Origin: CAYXFD01 sp964464175
GTDB taxonomy: Bacteria; Cloacimonadota; Cloacimonadia; Cloacimonadales; JAJBBL01
DNA length: 64,000 nt
Assembly (NCBI GenBank): GCA_964464175.1
Contig: CAYXFD010000004.1
Coordinates: forward strand, 91,625-155,624
Direction of reading: 5' to 3'
Shown: positions 26,255 to 41,200 of the stretch, one piece after another
How the letters are laid out: each line of letters starts with the position of its first letter
How positions within the stretch are numbered: the stretch's first letter is position 1
Made by a program: the position numbers and the translations under genes
Notes under the pieces: generated by a model
Told to the model about the DNA's origin: nothing
Databases searched by the model: none
What the model saw: the letters and a program-made list of their open reading frames with translations, nothing else

Positions 26255-26259
26255 TTAAC

Positions 26260-29200
26260 ATGAGAGTAAAGCCATCTGGAACGCTGCGATTAGTTGCGTT
26301 TTTAGTTCTATTTGCAATGTTGTTCGGATTTTCAGCATCCGAATTGTATGCTCAATCAAGAGCTTTTGATGAAACGCATATTGCGGTATCAATAACAGAT
26401 CCCGCTACTGATGCACGAGTAATCATTGGTTCGACAGTCCGGGTAGAGTTAACAGACCCGTCGATTGGAGATCCTACGGAAGTGGCTTCTGCTTCGGTCG
26501 ACTATAGTTTGTTCGGAGTAGCAGACGAAGTCGATATGGACTGGGATGATGATATTTCCCGCTGGGTAGCAGAGTACATCGTCGTTGAAGGAACCTTGAA
26601 TGATGAAAATGCTCATGTAGAAGTACATGCAGCGTATGTCGGTGGTGGCGGACAATGGACGGTTGATGATGCCGTATTTGTAGTGAATAATATTGCTGCT
26701 GATGTCAATGGCTTAACTTTAGATATTGAAGTTGAGGATGCAGATGATGACGGCAAGGCAATTTTGGGTTCTACAATCATTGTTAAATTCGAGTTAAGTG
26801 ATGTTGATGAAGCAACAGCTGACTTTTCCGACTTTGGTGGCGGGGCTGCTGTACCTTTTGTTGAAGACGCCGGGGAATGGACAGCCCAATACCTTGTACA
26901 GGTTGGAGATGAGGAAGGAACGGGAGTTGTTGAGGTATCGGTGTTTGTGGATGGAAATCCCAATCCGGGTATCGTCGATAGCGATCCGATTGCTTACAAC
27001 AACAAATTTCAAGCGGAAATTGAACTTATTGGGTATGATGATCCGGAAGTGCCGAACGACTTGGAAACCGGTGCTGCCAATCTGGTTTACAGCATTACAT
27101 ACTTACCCGGAGCGGGTGTTGCCTGGAATGATGCAGACTTGCAGATTGGCTACATGGATGATGATGGGATAACCTTTGTTCCGATCGCAACGGTCGGGAT
27201 AAGCGGTCCTTTTGTAGAAGGTGTTGATGAATACAGATGGAACCTGGCAATTCCTCACAATTTACCCCATGCCAGAGTAATTGTCTGGGTAGAATTGTTT
27301 GATGCCTTCGATAATGGAGCAGAGCACTATTCATATTTCAATATTACCCCGCTTCCCGAGATAACGATCACAGATATAGACAATTTTGCTGATCCTATCC
27401 GGGTTGATGATAACGGATTTTTCTGGGTTCCCGCAGAAGGGAATGGGGTTCAGGTAACCTTTGACGTTTCCAATATACAGAGATTTGATGAAGACGAAGG
27501 TTTGATTGTTACGCTGAGTAATGAAGATGCCGATTTCGAAGTAGAGAAAGAGATTGTCATTGATCCTCTGGTTGCAACCTATACAGCAGAGTTTGCTTAT
27601 GACGATATTTTTGACACAACAAGATCTGCAGCTACTCCGGGAACTCTTGACGGTAAGACAATTACTGTAGAGGTCAGCGGACAGGTAAAGGGATTTACGG
27701 CAGTAGATGATGACAGTGATTTGATCGAAGAGATTATTGATGAGACGACTTTCACAGTTGATCAGCAACCGGTTATTACAGATGTTGTTTTCCTTAAGCC
27801 ACACACAGATGGACTTACTGTTTTTAACAGTATCTGGCTTCAGGATCATCCTTATGCAGAGAATCGCAGAGTTGTTGTAACGGTTGAATCACCAAACGAT
27901 GTAACTGTTCCGACGATATCTACGGTAGATTACATAGGTACTGACTTCAACTACAATCATATTGAAACCGATGAGTACTTTGATGATGAGGATAATCGTT
28001 TTCAGGTCTTTACTTACCGGCTTCAATTTTTAGGATTAGAATTTGAAGAGGAAGAAGATATTTATGCCGTAATCGGTTTTGAATTCAGTACGGAGACAGT
28101 TTCAGGTTATCCCGGAGAGGATTACCTGCACGAGATAGTAGTTGTAGAGGTTCCTGACAGAGCAGTAGTAACCGGCTATTCTCCGGATGATGATACCAGA
28201 GATGATGAAGACACTTGGTTTTCTCCTCGACATCGACTTGATGTTGTCTATAATTTCAAGTCAATAGTAAATCCTTATACGAATAATGGACAACGACCAC
28301 CAGCATTAGCTGATTTTGAAGAGATTGTCGATGATATCGTATTGAATTGGCGATTTGCTTTGCCTATTGGTGAAGGATCAACCCAGGATATCATTGAAAC
28401 AATAACACTTCAGCAGGGAACAGAAGAAGTTGACTATCCATTATATCAATATGCTGCCAGATGGGAACAGTATCCAAATGTTCCGTTTATCTGGCACCAT
28501 TATGATGATGGTGAGGATGTTACCCTGAGATTCATCGTTGATCTTTTATACAATCCCAACAATGCTGTTCCCACTGAGCGAACCATATACGTGGATAAGC
28601 AGGTACCGGTCTATGATGAAGATCTGCTTTATATCGCTGTTATGAGCGGGGAGCCTGTAGATGGTGATTTCCAGCTTATTGATGATGGGTTTGACCCGAA
28701 TAAGATTATTACTTTAGCTCTGACACCGGACGGAGAATGGCCGGCTGATGATGTCACCGGTGATCCGTATAAAATATATCTGAAATATAGGGCTAAAGAT
28801 GATTTCTTACCACTCAATAACGGTTCTGGTGTCGCTGATATCGAAGCGCCATCAGTTCCTGCCGGATGGTCTGTGAGCGAATTTATTCCAGCTGACTTGC
28901 GCGATCCCTTCCTGGAAAAAATATTTGCCCTGACTCCAGCAAATCCGGAAAACATTAATGAAGAGTATGATTTCTCTGTCACCTTAGGTACGGTCATTGA
29001 CAATGTCGGACATTACAACTATGGTGGTGAGATAAATCATTATGATCCAAACTGGCAGGGTTCAGGTCCTGAACTTAACTTCACCTTCACTTCAGATTAT
29101 TTATACGAACTGGAATTTGCCAGAGCGTATAAGATTGATGAGCTTATCCATCCTGATGATAGATGGTTATGGGATTATTCAGCACCTTATGTTAAAACCG

Positions 29201-32200
29201 AGGCAAATATCGGTTTCCAGATGAAACTGGAAACTCCTGATGTCGGGCGCGGGGTAGATGTTGATGAGATTAACATTACCAGCATCGAGCTTAACACCTA
29301 CTGGGTAACCAACACAACCGGAACGGATACCGTTTGGGTCGAGCTTGCCTATGACGCAGTCTCTGATGTATGGTATCTTGATCAACCTGTCCAGGTAAGT
29401 GAGAATTACGGGCACGGTGATACGATTAAATTCCAATACAGAATAAACTATGAGATTACATACATAGGAAGCCCGGAAACTACAACTGCTTATAAACTAT
29501 CATCTGTTATTGACGGTTTAGCTATAGTAGATGACCAAAGAGCTGGTCTCACTTCTGTTGAGATCTGGAGTGAATCTCTCGGCTACGGTCAGGAAGGTTA
29601 CGTAGTTCCTGGTGATCAAGAAGGCATTTTACAGATAGAATTCGTTGATGTCGGTAACTATTTCTATGGATTGGACGTAGATCCTGATAATCCGCATCAA
29701 CCGGCAGTGCCAACTCTTATTGTCAATGATCTTGATAATTTTATAGCAGGAAGATATGACGAAGATTTAGATGTAGTTGTCCCGATGCCGGCAGCTTATT
29801 TTGTCCAAGCTGAAGATTTAGAGTGGACACAAACTGATGGTATTAACGGAATCTGGACAGCAACGATTGACAATCTCGTGATCTTTGATCCGGGAACATT
29901 TATCGAATATTTTACCTACAATGTTAACGATGTTGTAGGTAATGGTTTCCATAATGGTCAGAGACATGTCAGGATTGTTGCTAACGGTCCGATCGTTCCG
30001 TTTATTGATGATGCCAAATTGGTAACGGAACTTCAGACAGGTGAACAGGTTGACAATTATCTTGCCAGAATTTCCGAGATACCATTAGATACAGCTGTTG
30101 ATCCCTACCAAAGAGTTGAGATTTTCATCGATACTGAATATACAGCTTATATAACTGAAGTCGATGTCTATCCTGCAGATCCTGAGGTAGAAGGATTAGA
30201 ATTTGTTTTTGCCGGCTACCGTACTTCGGAATTTGGTGAACCGGGCCAGCATGTTGCTATGTTCTATGCTCTTGTTCATGAGAACTTCAACCGTGAGCAC
30301 GGTGAATTGATCGAATTGGTTGCCGAAACCCAAGGTGAACCTATCGGACAGCCGATATTCGAGATGACCCATAACTTTGAGGTTATCTTTGATGATTCGG
30401 AAGTTTTGGATTTCACAGCAACAGAGGCTTTTGTTCAAGGTTCCGGTACGGGTTTGGGCGGACAAGAATGGATTAATGATGTATTCCATCCGGAAAGAGA
30501 TATGCGGGTTGTAGCTGTATTTCCTAACCTCGGTGGAATGCTGGTTGATGATGAAGATATCAATATAGATTTTCTGAACACCGATTTGACAAACTGGTTC
30601 GTACTGAATATTGATGAATTCGGTATTGAGAACAGGTTTGCCGATGACATAGAAGTTGTCTGGGTTCCGGATGAAGATGAAGTCCGAATGAGAGAAGATG
30701 AAGAAGAGACCGGAACGTATTATGCAACGGTCGTCTGGAATATCCCAGCTTTCGAAATACCTCTTGCCGAGGATTTAACGGAAGATTCTTATACATTAGC
30801 TATAGACTATAAAAATATCTATAAGCTTCACAAAGATCTGGACATTGAATTCTACAAGGATGTCGAAGCACCGGAAATAGTAGATTATAAGCTCTACTAT
30901 CTTGATGCCGATGAAGAATATGTCGAGATCGACGATGCTTACACAGATGGTGTGTTTGCTGCTGATCAGGATTGGAGCAGAATCAGAGTATTCTTTGCTG
31001 ATAATCCCGAGAATAATGCCGGCTTACAAGATGTTATGATAGCTTTCGAGGCTTATCCGGAAACTTATCAGTACGACGATGAATATCCATTGGCACTGCT
31101 TGCTCTGAACAGCATTGAGAAAACGAACTGGGAGATTTTTGCAGACGGTACAGGTTATGTTGATCTGGAGTTTGTCGAAACTCTCGAGGGAGATCTCTAT
31201 AGCGGCAGGCATTTAGCTAATGGTTTATATAAAGTCGTTATCAATCATTTGAAGGATAAGTTTGATAATGAACCGTTAGATGAATTTGATGAACCAATCG
31301 AATTCGTACAGGATTTCTTGTTTAATTATCATCCTGCTGATATGACAATAAATATCGGTGGACAGACTTCAGACTTTGCTCTCAACTTATCAGACGGTCC
31401 GCTTGATATTATGGCTTATACCGATTCTGAGATGGGAATTGAGGGTATCGAGTTCCGTCTTTATTATGATGATAATAATCTGGGAGAAGATGGTTTTGAT
31501 CCGACTAATACGAACCTTAACCATCACTTAACTGGTACTCCTGATTTCACCTTCCCCTATACCGCAATCTGGAATATGGACGACGAAGCTTTCTACGCCT
31601 TCCTTGATGATTTTGCGTATAGAGTATATGATGATGATGGTGGCTATGAGTTATTACCATACAGAGGCTTCTATCTCAGAGCAAGTGCGATAGTCCAGGG
31701 TCGTGATCTTTTTGATGTCATTGAATACATTCAGTTAGTCGATGATGTCGCTCCGGTACCGGCTCCGCATATGGATGATATTGTGAAGATGATCAATTAC
31801 ATCTATCCGGCTCAGAATGTTCTTAATATACCGGTTGACTTCAATATCATCGATGCTGAAGAGGTAAAGGTTGAGATCTATAGTAACGGAGAACTGATAG
31901 AGACCCTGGTTCAGGATGTAGTTGATCCGCACGGAACAACCAACCTGGAATGGGATTTTGACGGCAGATTACCAGGCACTTATACAACAGCAGTTTATGG
32001 AAAAGACATTAGCGAAAACTGGTCGAATGCTGTTGCCGGTCCGATGATCTATTTGGAAAATGCTGTAATGAAAGCAGTTGTTGAGACGAATGTCTATCGC
32101 TTCAGAGATACTCCGCATGAAGAATTGCCTCTCAGTGGAGATCCCTATCTGACACTCGGCCCGAACTTCTACATTGATGGAGACACTCCTCTGATCATTG

Positions 32201-35200
32201 ACGACGAGAACTTCATTATGTTGGAAGCGGTGATCTATAATACTTATGTTGATTTTGCCGATGAACCTTTGATGGGAATCGAGAGTTTGAGTTTCTATGG
32301 TGAGTTCTTTGAATATCTGTATTACGAATCCTTTAGAAGTCGTGACGAAGAACCTCCTGTACCAGATCATACTGTCGAATTGGTGCCCAATGATCCAACT
32401 CATCAACCGCATGTTGGTGTTGATGGTGTTATTCCAAGCAGCATAATACCTGTATTCTATAATGCCGTCGAAGACAGACATGAAGGTAGAATCCGATTAG
32501 CTGTACCCAATAACATCTTTGACGGATTCATCGCGGAAGGTGAAGATTTCGAGTTTTGGTTCAAGGCTAATATAGTCCCAATTGATGAGTTTGAAGGTAT
32601 TGATCCTCCGGATCCCGCTAACCTGCCCTTCGCAGGCTTCAGAGTTGACCTTCGCGCTCCGGAATTGGCAATTACTCCGGTTTATCAGCCGGGCTTAGAA
32701 TTGATGTCCTGGGAAAAACCGGGTTCTTTTGTCGTAGCCGGGGAATTACCCGTATATGATATTAATGATGTCTTTGTAACTGGTCTTCAATGGAAAATTG
32801 AAGATGAGGATGACTGGAAGAATGCCTGGTTTGATAATGTTGTAATCCCGGATGTCCCGGATAACATGTTATATAACTATCAGGATTGGATGATAATGGG
32901 TGGTGCTGCAGATACCTTCCTCGGCGACAGCTTTGAGGGTGCAGTTCAGATCCGGGTATTTGCCGAAGACGAAGTGGGTAACCTCTTTGAATCTGAAGTT
33001 GTATTGGTTGATGTTGACAACAATGCTCCGGAGACCCGTTTCACTCATGCAGTTCATCCAACAGTTGATCCTGAATTATACATTGAGAATACTAATTTGG
33101 CTCTGATCGGCCAGACAGTTCATACTGACAACGACAGCTTATTCATCTATGAAGGTGAAAATGCCTTACGTCTGTTTGTCGAAAAAGACGGTCTTGACGC
33201 CGACTTACAGCCACCATTACACGTCTATTTCCGTAATGTTAATGATCCCTGGCAAATTGATGGTGCCGGACACGGTGTTCCGTACAGTCCTAATGTGCCC
33301 TTAGATCCATGGAATTTCGGTTTTGTCTTACCACCGAATATCAGTATGTATCAGTTTACGATCCTTGCTGAAGACCTTCCGGCTGGTGAATATCACTTTG
33401 TAGTCGCAGCCAAGGATGAGATGGAGAATTTAGAAGGGGATACCGCTTCTGATATCCATGCATATACCGGCGGTTTAACTCCGGATGAGTTAGATGCTAT
33501 GGATTACTTATGGATAGTAGTTGAACCTGAACCGAAAGTAATAACCGAGATCGTAAGTCACAATGATAGCGACATTGTTGGCGGCTGGATTAACCTTGCT
33601 GCTACCAGTGCTCAACAAAACATCGATGAACTTCATCAAACCATGCGTTTCGAAAGAAGAATGCAGGGTGAAGACTGGATCGAGATCGCTACCATAGACA
33701 AAGCTGTTGATTCAAACGATGTCTTCTTCCACCTGAAGAAGAGTCAGATACCACAATTTGACGGTCTTAACGGCGACCTGGGTATCTTCATCTACAATCC
33801 GGCTAACGGAGATTTATGGGAAATGACAGCAGAGATGGATGATGACGAGGTTGTGGCCTGGTCAGCAACACTTGATCTCCCCTTTGGTAATTACGAATTA
33901 GAATACCATTTAGACCTTAACGGAGATGGTGTCGTAAACAGCATAGATTCCTACATTGCTTATTATCAACTCGGTGTAGGAGTTGATAATAGTGATTACG
34001 ATCAGGAACATTTCCACATCCTTCCGGCAGCTTATCTGCCACCGTTCGTAGTAACCGAATGGATGTATGCCCTTGATACTACTGAAATCACAGGTGCAAG
34101 AACTGAGGTTGGTTACGGTCTCTATGAGATCAGAGCTTTACCGCTTGATATTGATGTCCCTGACGGATATACAGAAGAATTACACGCCAGAGAACTGCTC
34201 ATCGATAATGTAACTCCGGAAATATTCAGTTTCACGGCAACAGCAAGTGAACAAATGATTGCTCCGGGAACTGAACAGGATTTTGTAACAAGCATCAATC
34301 CTGAGACCTTATTAGTTCCCTTTGATGATATACTCGAGTTATCATATCAGTATTCACTGCAGCCTGCAGACACCGATGAGAACAGACAATGGATAACTAT
34401 TGAGACTCTGGATACAAATAACATGGCGGGCCTCTATTACTGGCAATGGGATGCACCAATAGTAGATCATATGCCTGAACCTGATACCTGGTTCTATCTC
34501 AGAATCTATGTCAGAGATATTGCCGGAAACTATGCAACTTCGGTTGAATATCCGATCCTGGTAAAAGGTAGTGGTCCTGAGATGCTGGTTGATACGATCA
34601 ATGAAGTACCGATCGATTCGGAAAACAATGTATTTGTTATTCCCGAACCGGTTTACGATGATGTGAATGATGAATATGTGGTCATTATTGATGTCGCAGC
34701 AACTTTGCAGGATACACAACCTATAGTATTTACTCATCCGGTTACCGGTGAAGAGTTATCTGTTGAACCTTTGATGGCTAAGTTCGAGTATCAGTATAAA
34801 GAATCAATGCCTCAGCCCTGGTCAGCCTGGACAGAGTTTGACGATGAGTTCGTCCCTGTAACTAATGGAATAGCCACAATGCCGTTACAGCTTGATCCAC
34901 AGGATCTCTGGGAAGGTTATTACAGATTCCGTGTCATTACTAAAGATATCTTTGATAATGAAACTGCCGCTGCTGATGCACCGGTTACTTACGTTATCTT
35001 TGATGCTCTGCTCTTCAGCTCACCGGCAATGATCACTCAGATAGGTAATGTTGATGAGATCGTACCTGATCCCGCAGACGAAGATGCTTTCTATACCTTT
35101 GCTCAGAGCAGAACAGCTTATCAGGGTAATATCCATATTAATTTAGCCGATCACGACGAGATAGCCTCCATCACAGTTGAGTGGAATCAGGAGAACGTGG

Positions 35201-38200
35201 ATAACGGCTGGAACAACATATATACAACACCGGCAAACCAACCGGTAATAGAAACACCTTTCTGGAATCCACCGGCTACTTTCGAAGACGATTACATTTA
35301 TGTCAGAGTAAAAGTGCATGACGGATTAGGAAATTCAGAAGTGGCTCATACAGTAAGAGTGTTCATTGATACGGTTGCTCCTACAGCTACAGTTGCCTAT
35401 GTTGGCCAAACAGTGCCTGACAATGGCGGTGGAGCACGTAGAGACGACGAAGATCAAGATCCGGTAATTGAAGACCTGTTGATTGCCAATGACAAGACAG
35501 TTATTCTGAATGACCGTGATCTGATCATTGAACTTGATTATCACAACTTAATTGATAACGACACTATCAATGATATCAAGAAAATGGAAATAACAGTGAA
35601 CAGAGTATATTCATTGTCGGGTGACCGGGTAATGATAGTCGATCCGGATGATGAATTTGACAGATACCTGTTATTCAGCGAAACCTTCGGACATATCAAC
35701 GCTGCTCCGGTAAGTATTGTTATACCGGCAGATGATGTTCCAAGGAATTTCGGACCGATAGTTCCATTGTCTAATTTACCTGACGGCATTTATGAAATCG
35801 AGATCTGGCTTACAGACTATGCCGGTAACATCCTGCTTGATGACGATGATGAACCACAACCAAACACATTTGACGAGTTACAGGAACTCTATATAGATAC
35901 TGAACCGCCGTTGATTCTGGATGTTGTTTCAACATCACATCCGAATAATGTTGCAGTTTATAACGAAACAGTCCAGTTCGATGTCAGCTACTTAGATCTG
36001 ATTGGTGTTCCTGAAACCGATGCCTTTACTGTTGTCTTCAGTCATGGCGATTTAACTCAGGAAGTCAATGAGTACATGTTTGATGAAGATACTGGAAACA
36101 TACTCTTTAGCTGGACACCGAGCCCTGAATTTGTTCAGTTGTTTGCCAGCGGCTCAACAGAAAAGCAGATTGATATGGCTATCTGGGCTACCGATTATCT
36201 CGGCAATGCAATTGCCAATCCTTTCGGTATGATATTCACTCTGATAGCTACCGATCCTTACTACCCGGCTAAAATCTATGTCGTCAGAGATAATACAGTT
36301 GTTGATGGTGACAGAGATCAGTTCGTTGACTGGACCGATGATGAGGGGTCTGTTGAACACTACATTGGTACTGACCGTACACCGGGTGAAGATCCGTTCG
36401 AGCCGATGCTTTATTCCTACATCCCACAAACAGTGGCTTACGGTATAGATAATCTGGCAAATGTAGAATACAGATTCTATTATCAGCATGAAGATGATGA
36501 CAGTGACGATTGGACTCTTATCGGAAGCAAACAGGGTAACCAATTCGACGTTGGTCCTAATGTATTGAACTACTTCATACAGCATCCGGCATTATATCAC
36601 CATCAATATTCAATCGCCTGGGATATCGTTGATTTACCGGGTGGTAACTATATCATCAGAACAGTCAGTAACTATAGCGATGTTAATGATCTCATCGAAG
36701 AGAAGATCTCAGACATCCATGTAGCTGTCTATGAAGGAACAATAATTCCTCATGTTGTCATTTATGACAATATGACCGGACTTAATGTGGATGTTGATCA
36801 AGTAGAGCGTGGCATGCCTTATCGCTACGAATTGAGAACTGAGAATTTCGAAGGAGATGCCCAATTTGTGAACAGCCTCCGTTACAAATTCCGTTATGTA
36901 GAATTCGATGCTAACGGAAATGAAGTTCCGGTATCAGAATGGAAATACTTTGTTGATGAGAATTATGACAATGATCCTATGGTAGTTGACTGGCATATTA
37001 CTGATGCACCTTACATCTACCCCTGGTACATCTATGATTACTATACAGTAGATGCTTATATCAAAATTGTAGGTTATGCTAAAGATAACTGGGGTACCTT
37101 AACCCTGCTTAACGATATTCTCGTTAATGAAGATGCTTACACTTACGCCCAAATAGTTGATACTACACCACCGATGATTGAAGATGTTCTCGTTTACTGG
37201 ACAGATCAGGATCCGATTGACCCGGCATACGATTGGGTCAGCGGAGCTTTGGTTGATGTTGACGGAGATCCGGTTGACAATCAGGTACAAGTAAAAGCTA
37301 TGCTGGAAACTAATGTAGATGTTCATGATATTGATTATGTGGAATTCTGGTTCGAGGGTGTGTTAATAGCAACCCATACAAACCATATTCCTATCAATGG
37401 AGAATTATGGACTGATTTATATGCAATTGAGCTTCCGAATGATCCTGCTGTATTGTCCGGTATGATCGAAGTAGTTGCCTACGATGTTAATGACAATGCC
37501 AGTGAACCATTCGAAGTAATGATCAATATTGATAATGTTGATCCTGTTACTGAGCTGGTTGTCAAAGATACTGAAGGTAATGAAATTGATCCTCGTTATC
37601 TTGGCCTCTGGGAAACTGTTATTCTTGATGCCCAGGCTTATGATAATGAGTCCGGTATAGCCGGTGTTCAGTTCTCTTTTGCCCACGTAGATGATGTTCG
37701 TGATGATCATATGTATTACTCGATTTGTGAAGATGAACTGATTCCTCGTGAAGACATAGGACCTTATGCTTACGAATTCCAGATCAAACCTTCCTATGAA
37801 GAGGGAGATCAAGCGAGACTGCAAAATGGTTTCGTCTTTGGCGAATACTACGTTTTCAAGGCTGTTGTCGTTGATAACGTCGGCTTGGAAGATGAGAGCA
37901 TGACTGACGAGTATCAGGTAACCTACGGTGCTACTGCAACGATCCTTCGGGTTGAAGATCCTGCCTCTAACAGATGGCATCCGAATGTTAACAATATCAT
38001 TCCTGTTCGTCTGCATGGAGACTTCAATATTGTTACTCAGGTGAATGTAGACGACGAACTGGAAAGAGTAGAATATCTCTTACATACTGAAAATGAGAAC
38101 TGGGAAGAGGCTATGAGTCTCGATATAGTTGATGTTAACGGTGGCTTTGCTAATCTCGTTATTAACCTTGATGATGAAGATGTCTATCCCGCCGATGAAT

Positions 38201-41200
38201 ACTATATCGGAGTCAGACCTCGTGAACGTGACACACGTCTCTACTTCCCGGTAGTCGATTATGCTCATATCACTCTTGACCGGGTAATGGATGTTGAGTG
38301 GACACATCATGACACTGTTATTGATTTCAACGGTGAAGAGTTTGTTGTTCATTTCACAGTATTATCAGACGATGAACTAATCGTTGGTCCTGATGCCCAA
38401 ATAGTTCTTGAGTATAAGATACCGGGCGTTGATATGCCTGATCATGATTGGCGGGCATTGAATGTCGGAAGCCAGACTCTTCAGAGAATAAGCACAACTA
38501 CCTATAAAGCGATATTTACCGATATCGATATCTGGCATGTTCCTGCAGTTGATCTGCTCAACGGAGTGCTTAACTTCAGATTTACTGCTGAAGATAAAGC
38601 CTTCCCCGTACCGAATGAAGATCACATCGTAATGAACGACATCATGTATGATACTACACCTCCGGAAGCAGTCATTACTTCTGTCACTTTCGACGGAGAA
38701 GATGAAAATCTGGTAAATAACGATCCAATCGTTATTCCTTTAGGTTCGGTAATGGAATTAGAAGCTCATGCCTGGGATGTTCTCTATGGTCAATATGTAG
38801 CTGTAGCTTCCGGAATTGAAAGAGTCGAATTCTATTATACAACTAATGACGCTCCTGTTCTTCCGGGGATCGATAACTGGCATGATGACTGGAGCCTGAT
38901 AGGTGTTCAGGAAGATGGTGATGAGATGTTTACCCAATCCTGGAACACTAACGGGTACCCGTTAGGAAATAACTATAAACTGATGGTCGTAGCCTATGAT
39001 AACGTAGGCAATGAATCAGCCGTTACTCCGGAAGATCTGATCAATGTGAATATCGTTGTACCGGAAAACCTGGAACCCTATGCCTTTGTTACTGCAATGA
39101 CATTCGATAATGATGTCGCTGATAGTGATTTCCTCTATGCAGTTTCCAAAGCCTGGGCTGCTGACGATACAATCGATGCAGTCGTATTTGAATACTTCAA
39201 CGGTGCGGAATGGACTCAGTTTACTCAAGCAGTTCAGGAACAAAACCTTTCTAACAATGAAATATTGTGGAAAGCCCAGTTCAATGCCGAAGGTATGGGA
39301 ACATGGGGTGTAAGTGCCATCAGAGCGGTTGTAACCTACAACGGAATAGAATCAGCGATCAAACCGGAACTGGAAGTTGTTTATAACCAGGGTGGTATTC
39401 TTGAGCCACTTATTCCAACTGATGTTGAACTCTATTACGACAACCTGATAAATGTCTATAATGATGCTAATAACCTTTATGTGACTTCAATTCACGACGG
39501 TGAATGGGAAGAGATGCCTAACGTACTTAGTGTCTATGGTGGTTATGAAGCATCCTATAATGTTGATGCTTCCGGAATGTATCACTTCTGGGCTTCATCA
39601 TTATTCTATATCTATGATGGTGATAATGAACTTGAAGATGTAGTTGTTCACCTTGGTAAAGCAGAATTGATCGTCTATGATTACGGAACAGTGTCAGATA
39701 ACGACAATGTAATAATGACTACTATACCAGACGGTACAGACTATCTCTACTTCCAGAATGTTGGAAATGAGATGGCTCCGCCTGAAGGTATTGAGTTCCT
39801 CAGCGACCAGAAAGCGGTTACAGCAAGTCCGGTTCAGGATCTTACTCTCACAATGGCTCTTAATGATCTGATGGATGAGGGTACGGTTGTTGGTATGCAT
39901 TATGATGGCGACATGTGGCAGTTAGTAGCGGCGGTCGTTGATGAAGATGCCATGACTGCTACCTTTGAAGCAGAAAGTGGTCACATCTATGCCGTTGGAC
40001 AATACACCGGTGTAGTCATCGAAGCTGCCTTCGTTTCCTTCGATCCGCAGCACATTGATAACCTTAACAACTATTGGACTGATGCAGATCCGGAAATCAA
40101 ATTCTTCGTTTACGAAGGAATTGATGACAACGGCTACATGGCACCGGAACCGGGTACTTTCACTTATGAAATGTACATATCTGTACCACCGCTTGATCAT
40201 GAGGTCCTTATTCCAGATAATGATCTTACCTACGATCAAGGTTATGTAACTTATGATGCTGCAGATCTGGTACACATCCATGAATATACTGTAAGACTGG
40301 TAGTAAGTAAGGATGGCTTTGTTTCAGAAGCTTCGAGAAACTTCTGGGCAGATGCTGCCGGACCGACTATCCAACCGCTGGCTTCAGGTGGTCAACTTAA
40401 CCACGAAAACAGAATTATCGAAGCTATAATAATTGACGATGGTTCCGGAATAGCCGACGTTCAACTGACTCTTACTTTTGTCAGAGGACGCACCAGCAGC
40501 TATTCATCAATCGTGGTTCCGTTAAGTAACCTGATGGTTAATGGTGATGTATATTCTTACGAAGTTAGTTATGATGATCTTATCCAGCTCGGATACAGAT
40601 TCATCGACAGCTATGATTTGAGAGAAACCCAGATACTCTCAGCAACCTGGGAAGCAACAGATAATGTTGACTATAACACAGTCGCTGATCCTGCCTTCTA
40701 TACAGTTAACATCGAAGGTCCGATTATTCACTTCACGGGCTTCGAAGATGGCTGGTGGCTCAATCCTACTGCCAATACACCACTGACGTTCGACATTATC
40801 GTTCCTGACGGCAGAATTATGCCGACTGATGGTGTTGAGATTACCTTGATTGAAGTCACTCAGAGTGATCCAACAGAGCCGGGTGACAATATTGAAAATA
40901 TGATTCAATTCATGACCTTAGCTCCAATAGGACCTCCGGTTGATGGAGTCTATAGTTACGAACTCAACTTCGGCTATAATATCTCACCACAGGCAATTGC
41001 TGTTAGACTGGAAGTTGAAGCAACAGATAACTATGAAATCAAGAACTACTCAGAGCAGACTTACGGTACCGACTATGTTGCACCATTTGCCTGGGCATTA
41101 TCTCCAATAGGTGATATTGTCGATCCTGAGGTACATCCACCAACATATGAATCAGCTGTTGTTTCTTATGGAACTGAAGTAGCTATTGGAGTAGCTTATG

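Larger units (their letters stand above)
24856..26259. other. 1.4-kb gene-free leader upstream of the giant surface-protein gene
   Basis: AT-rich DNA between the divergent LVIVD lipoprotein gene and the 17-kb gene. It contains the perfect 26-bp inverted repeat (25175-25236) and two plausible sigma70-like promoters. A 38-codon frame at 26087-26203 is preceded by AAGGAG at 5-nt spacing and stops 57 bp before the giant gene's start; it could be a leader peptide but has no recognisable content. A 78-codon frame at 24874 on the plus strand has no good Shine-Dalgarno and I do not call it. I saw no tRNA or known RNA motif. Confidence 0.6.

Noticed and set aside
37417..38016. 199-codon minus frame inside the giant gene, and many similar antisense frames of 60-170 codons
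   Set aside because: They lie antisense to an uninterrupted coding sequence rich in GAT/GAA/ATC codons, which creates long antisense frames; no Shine-Dalgarno and no recognisable protein content.
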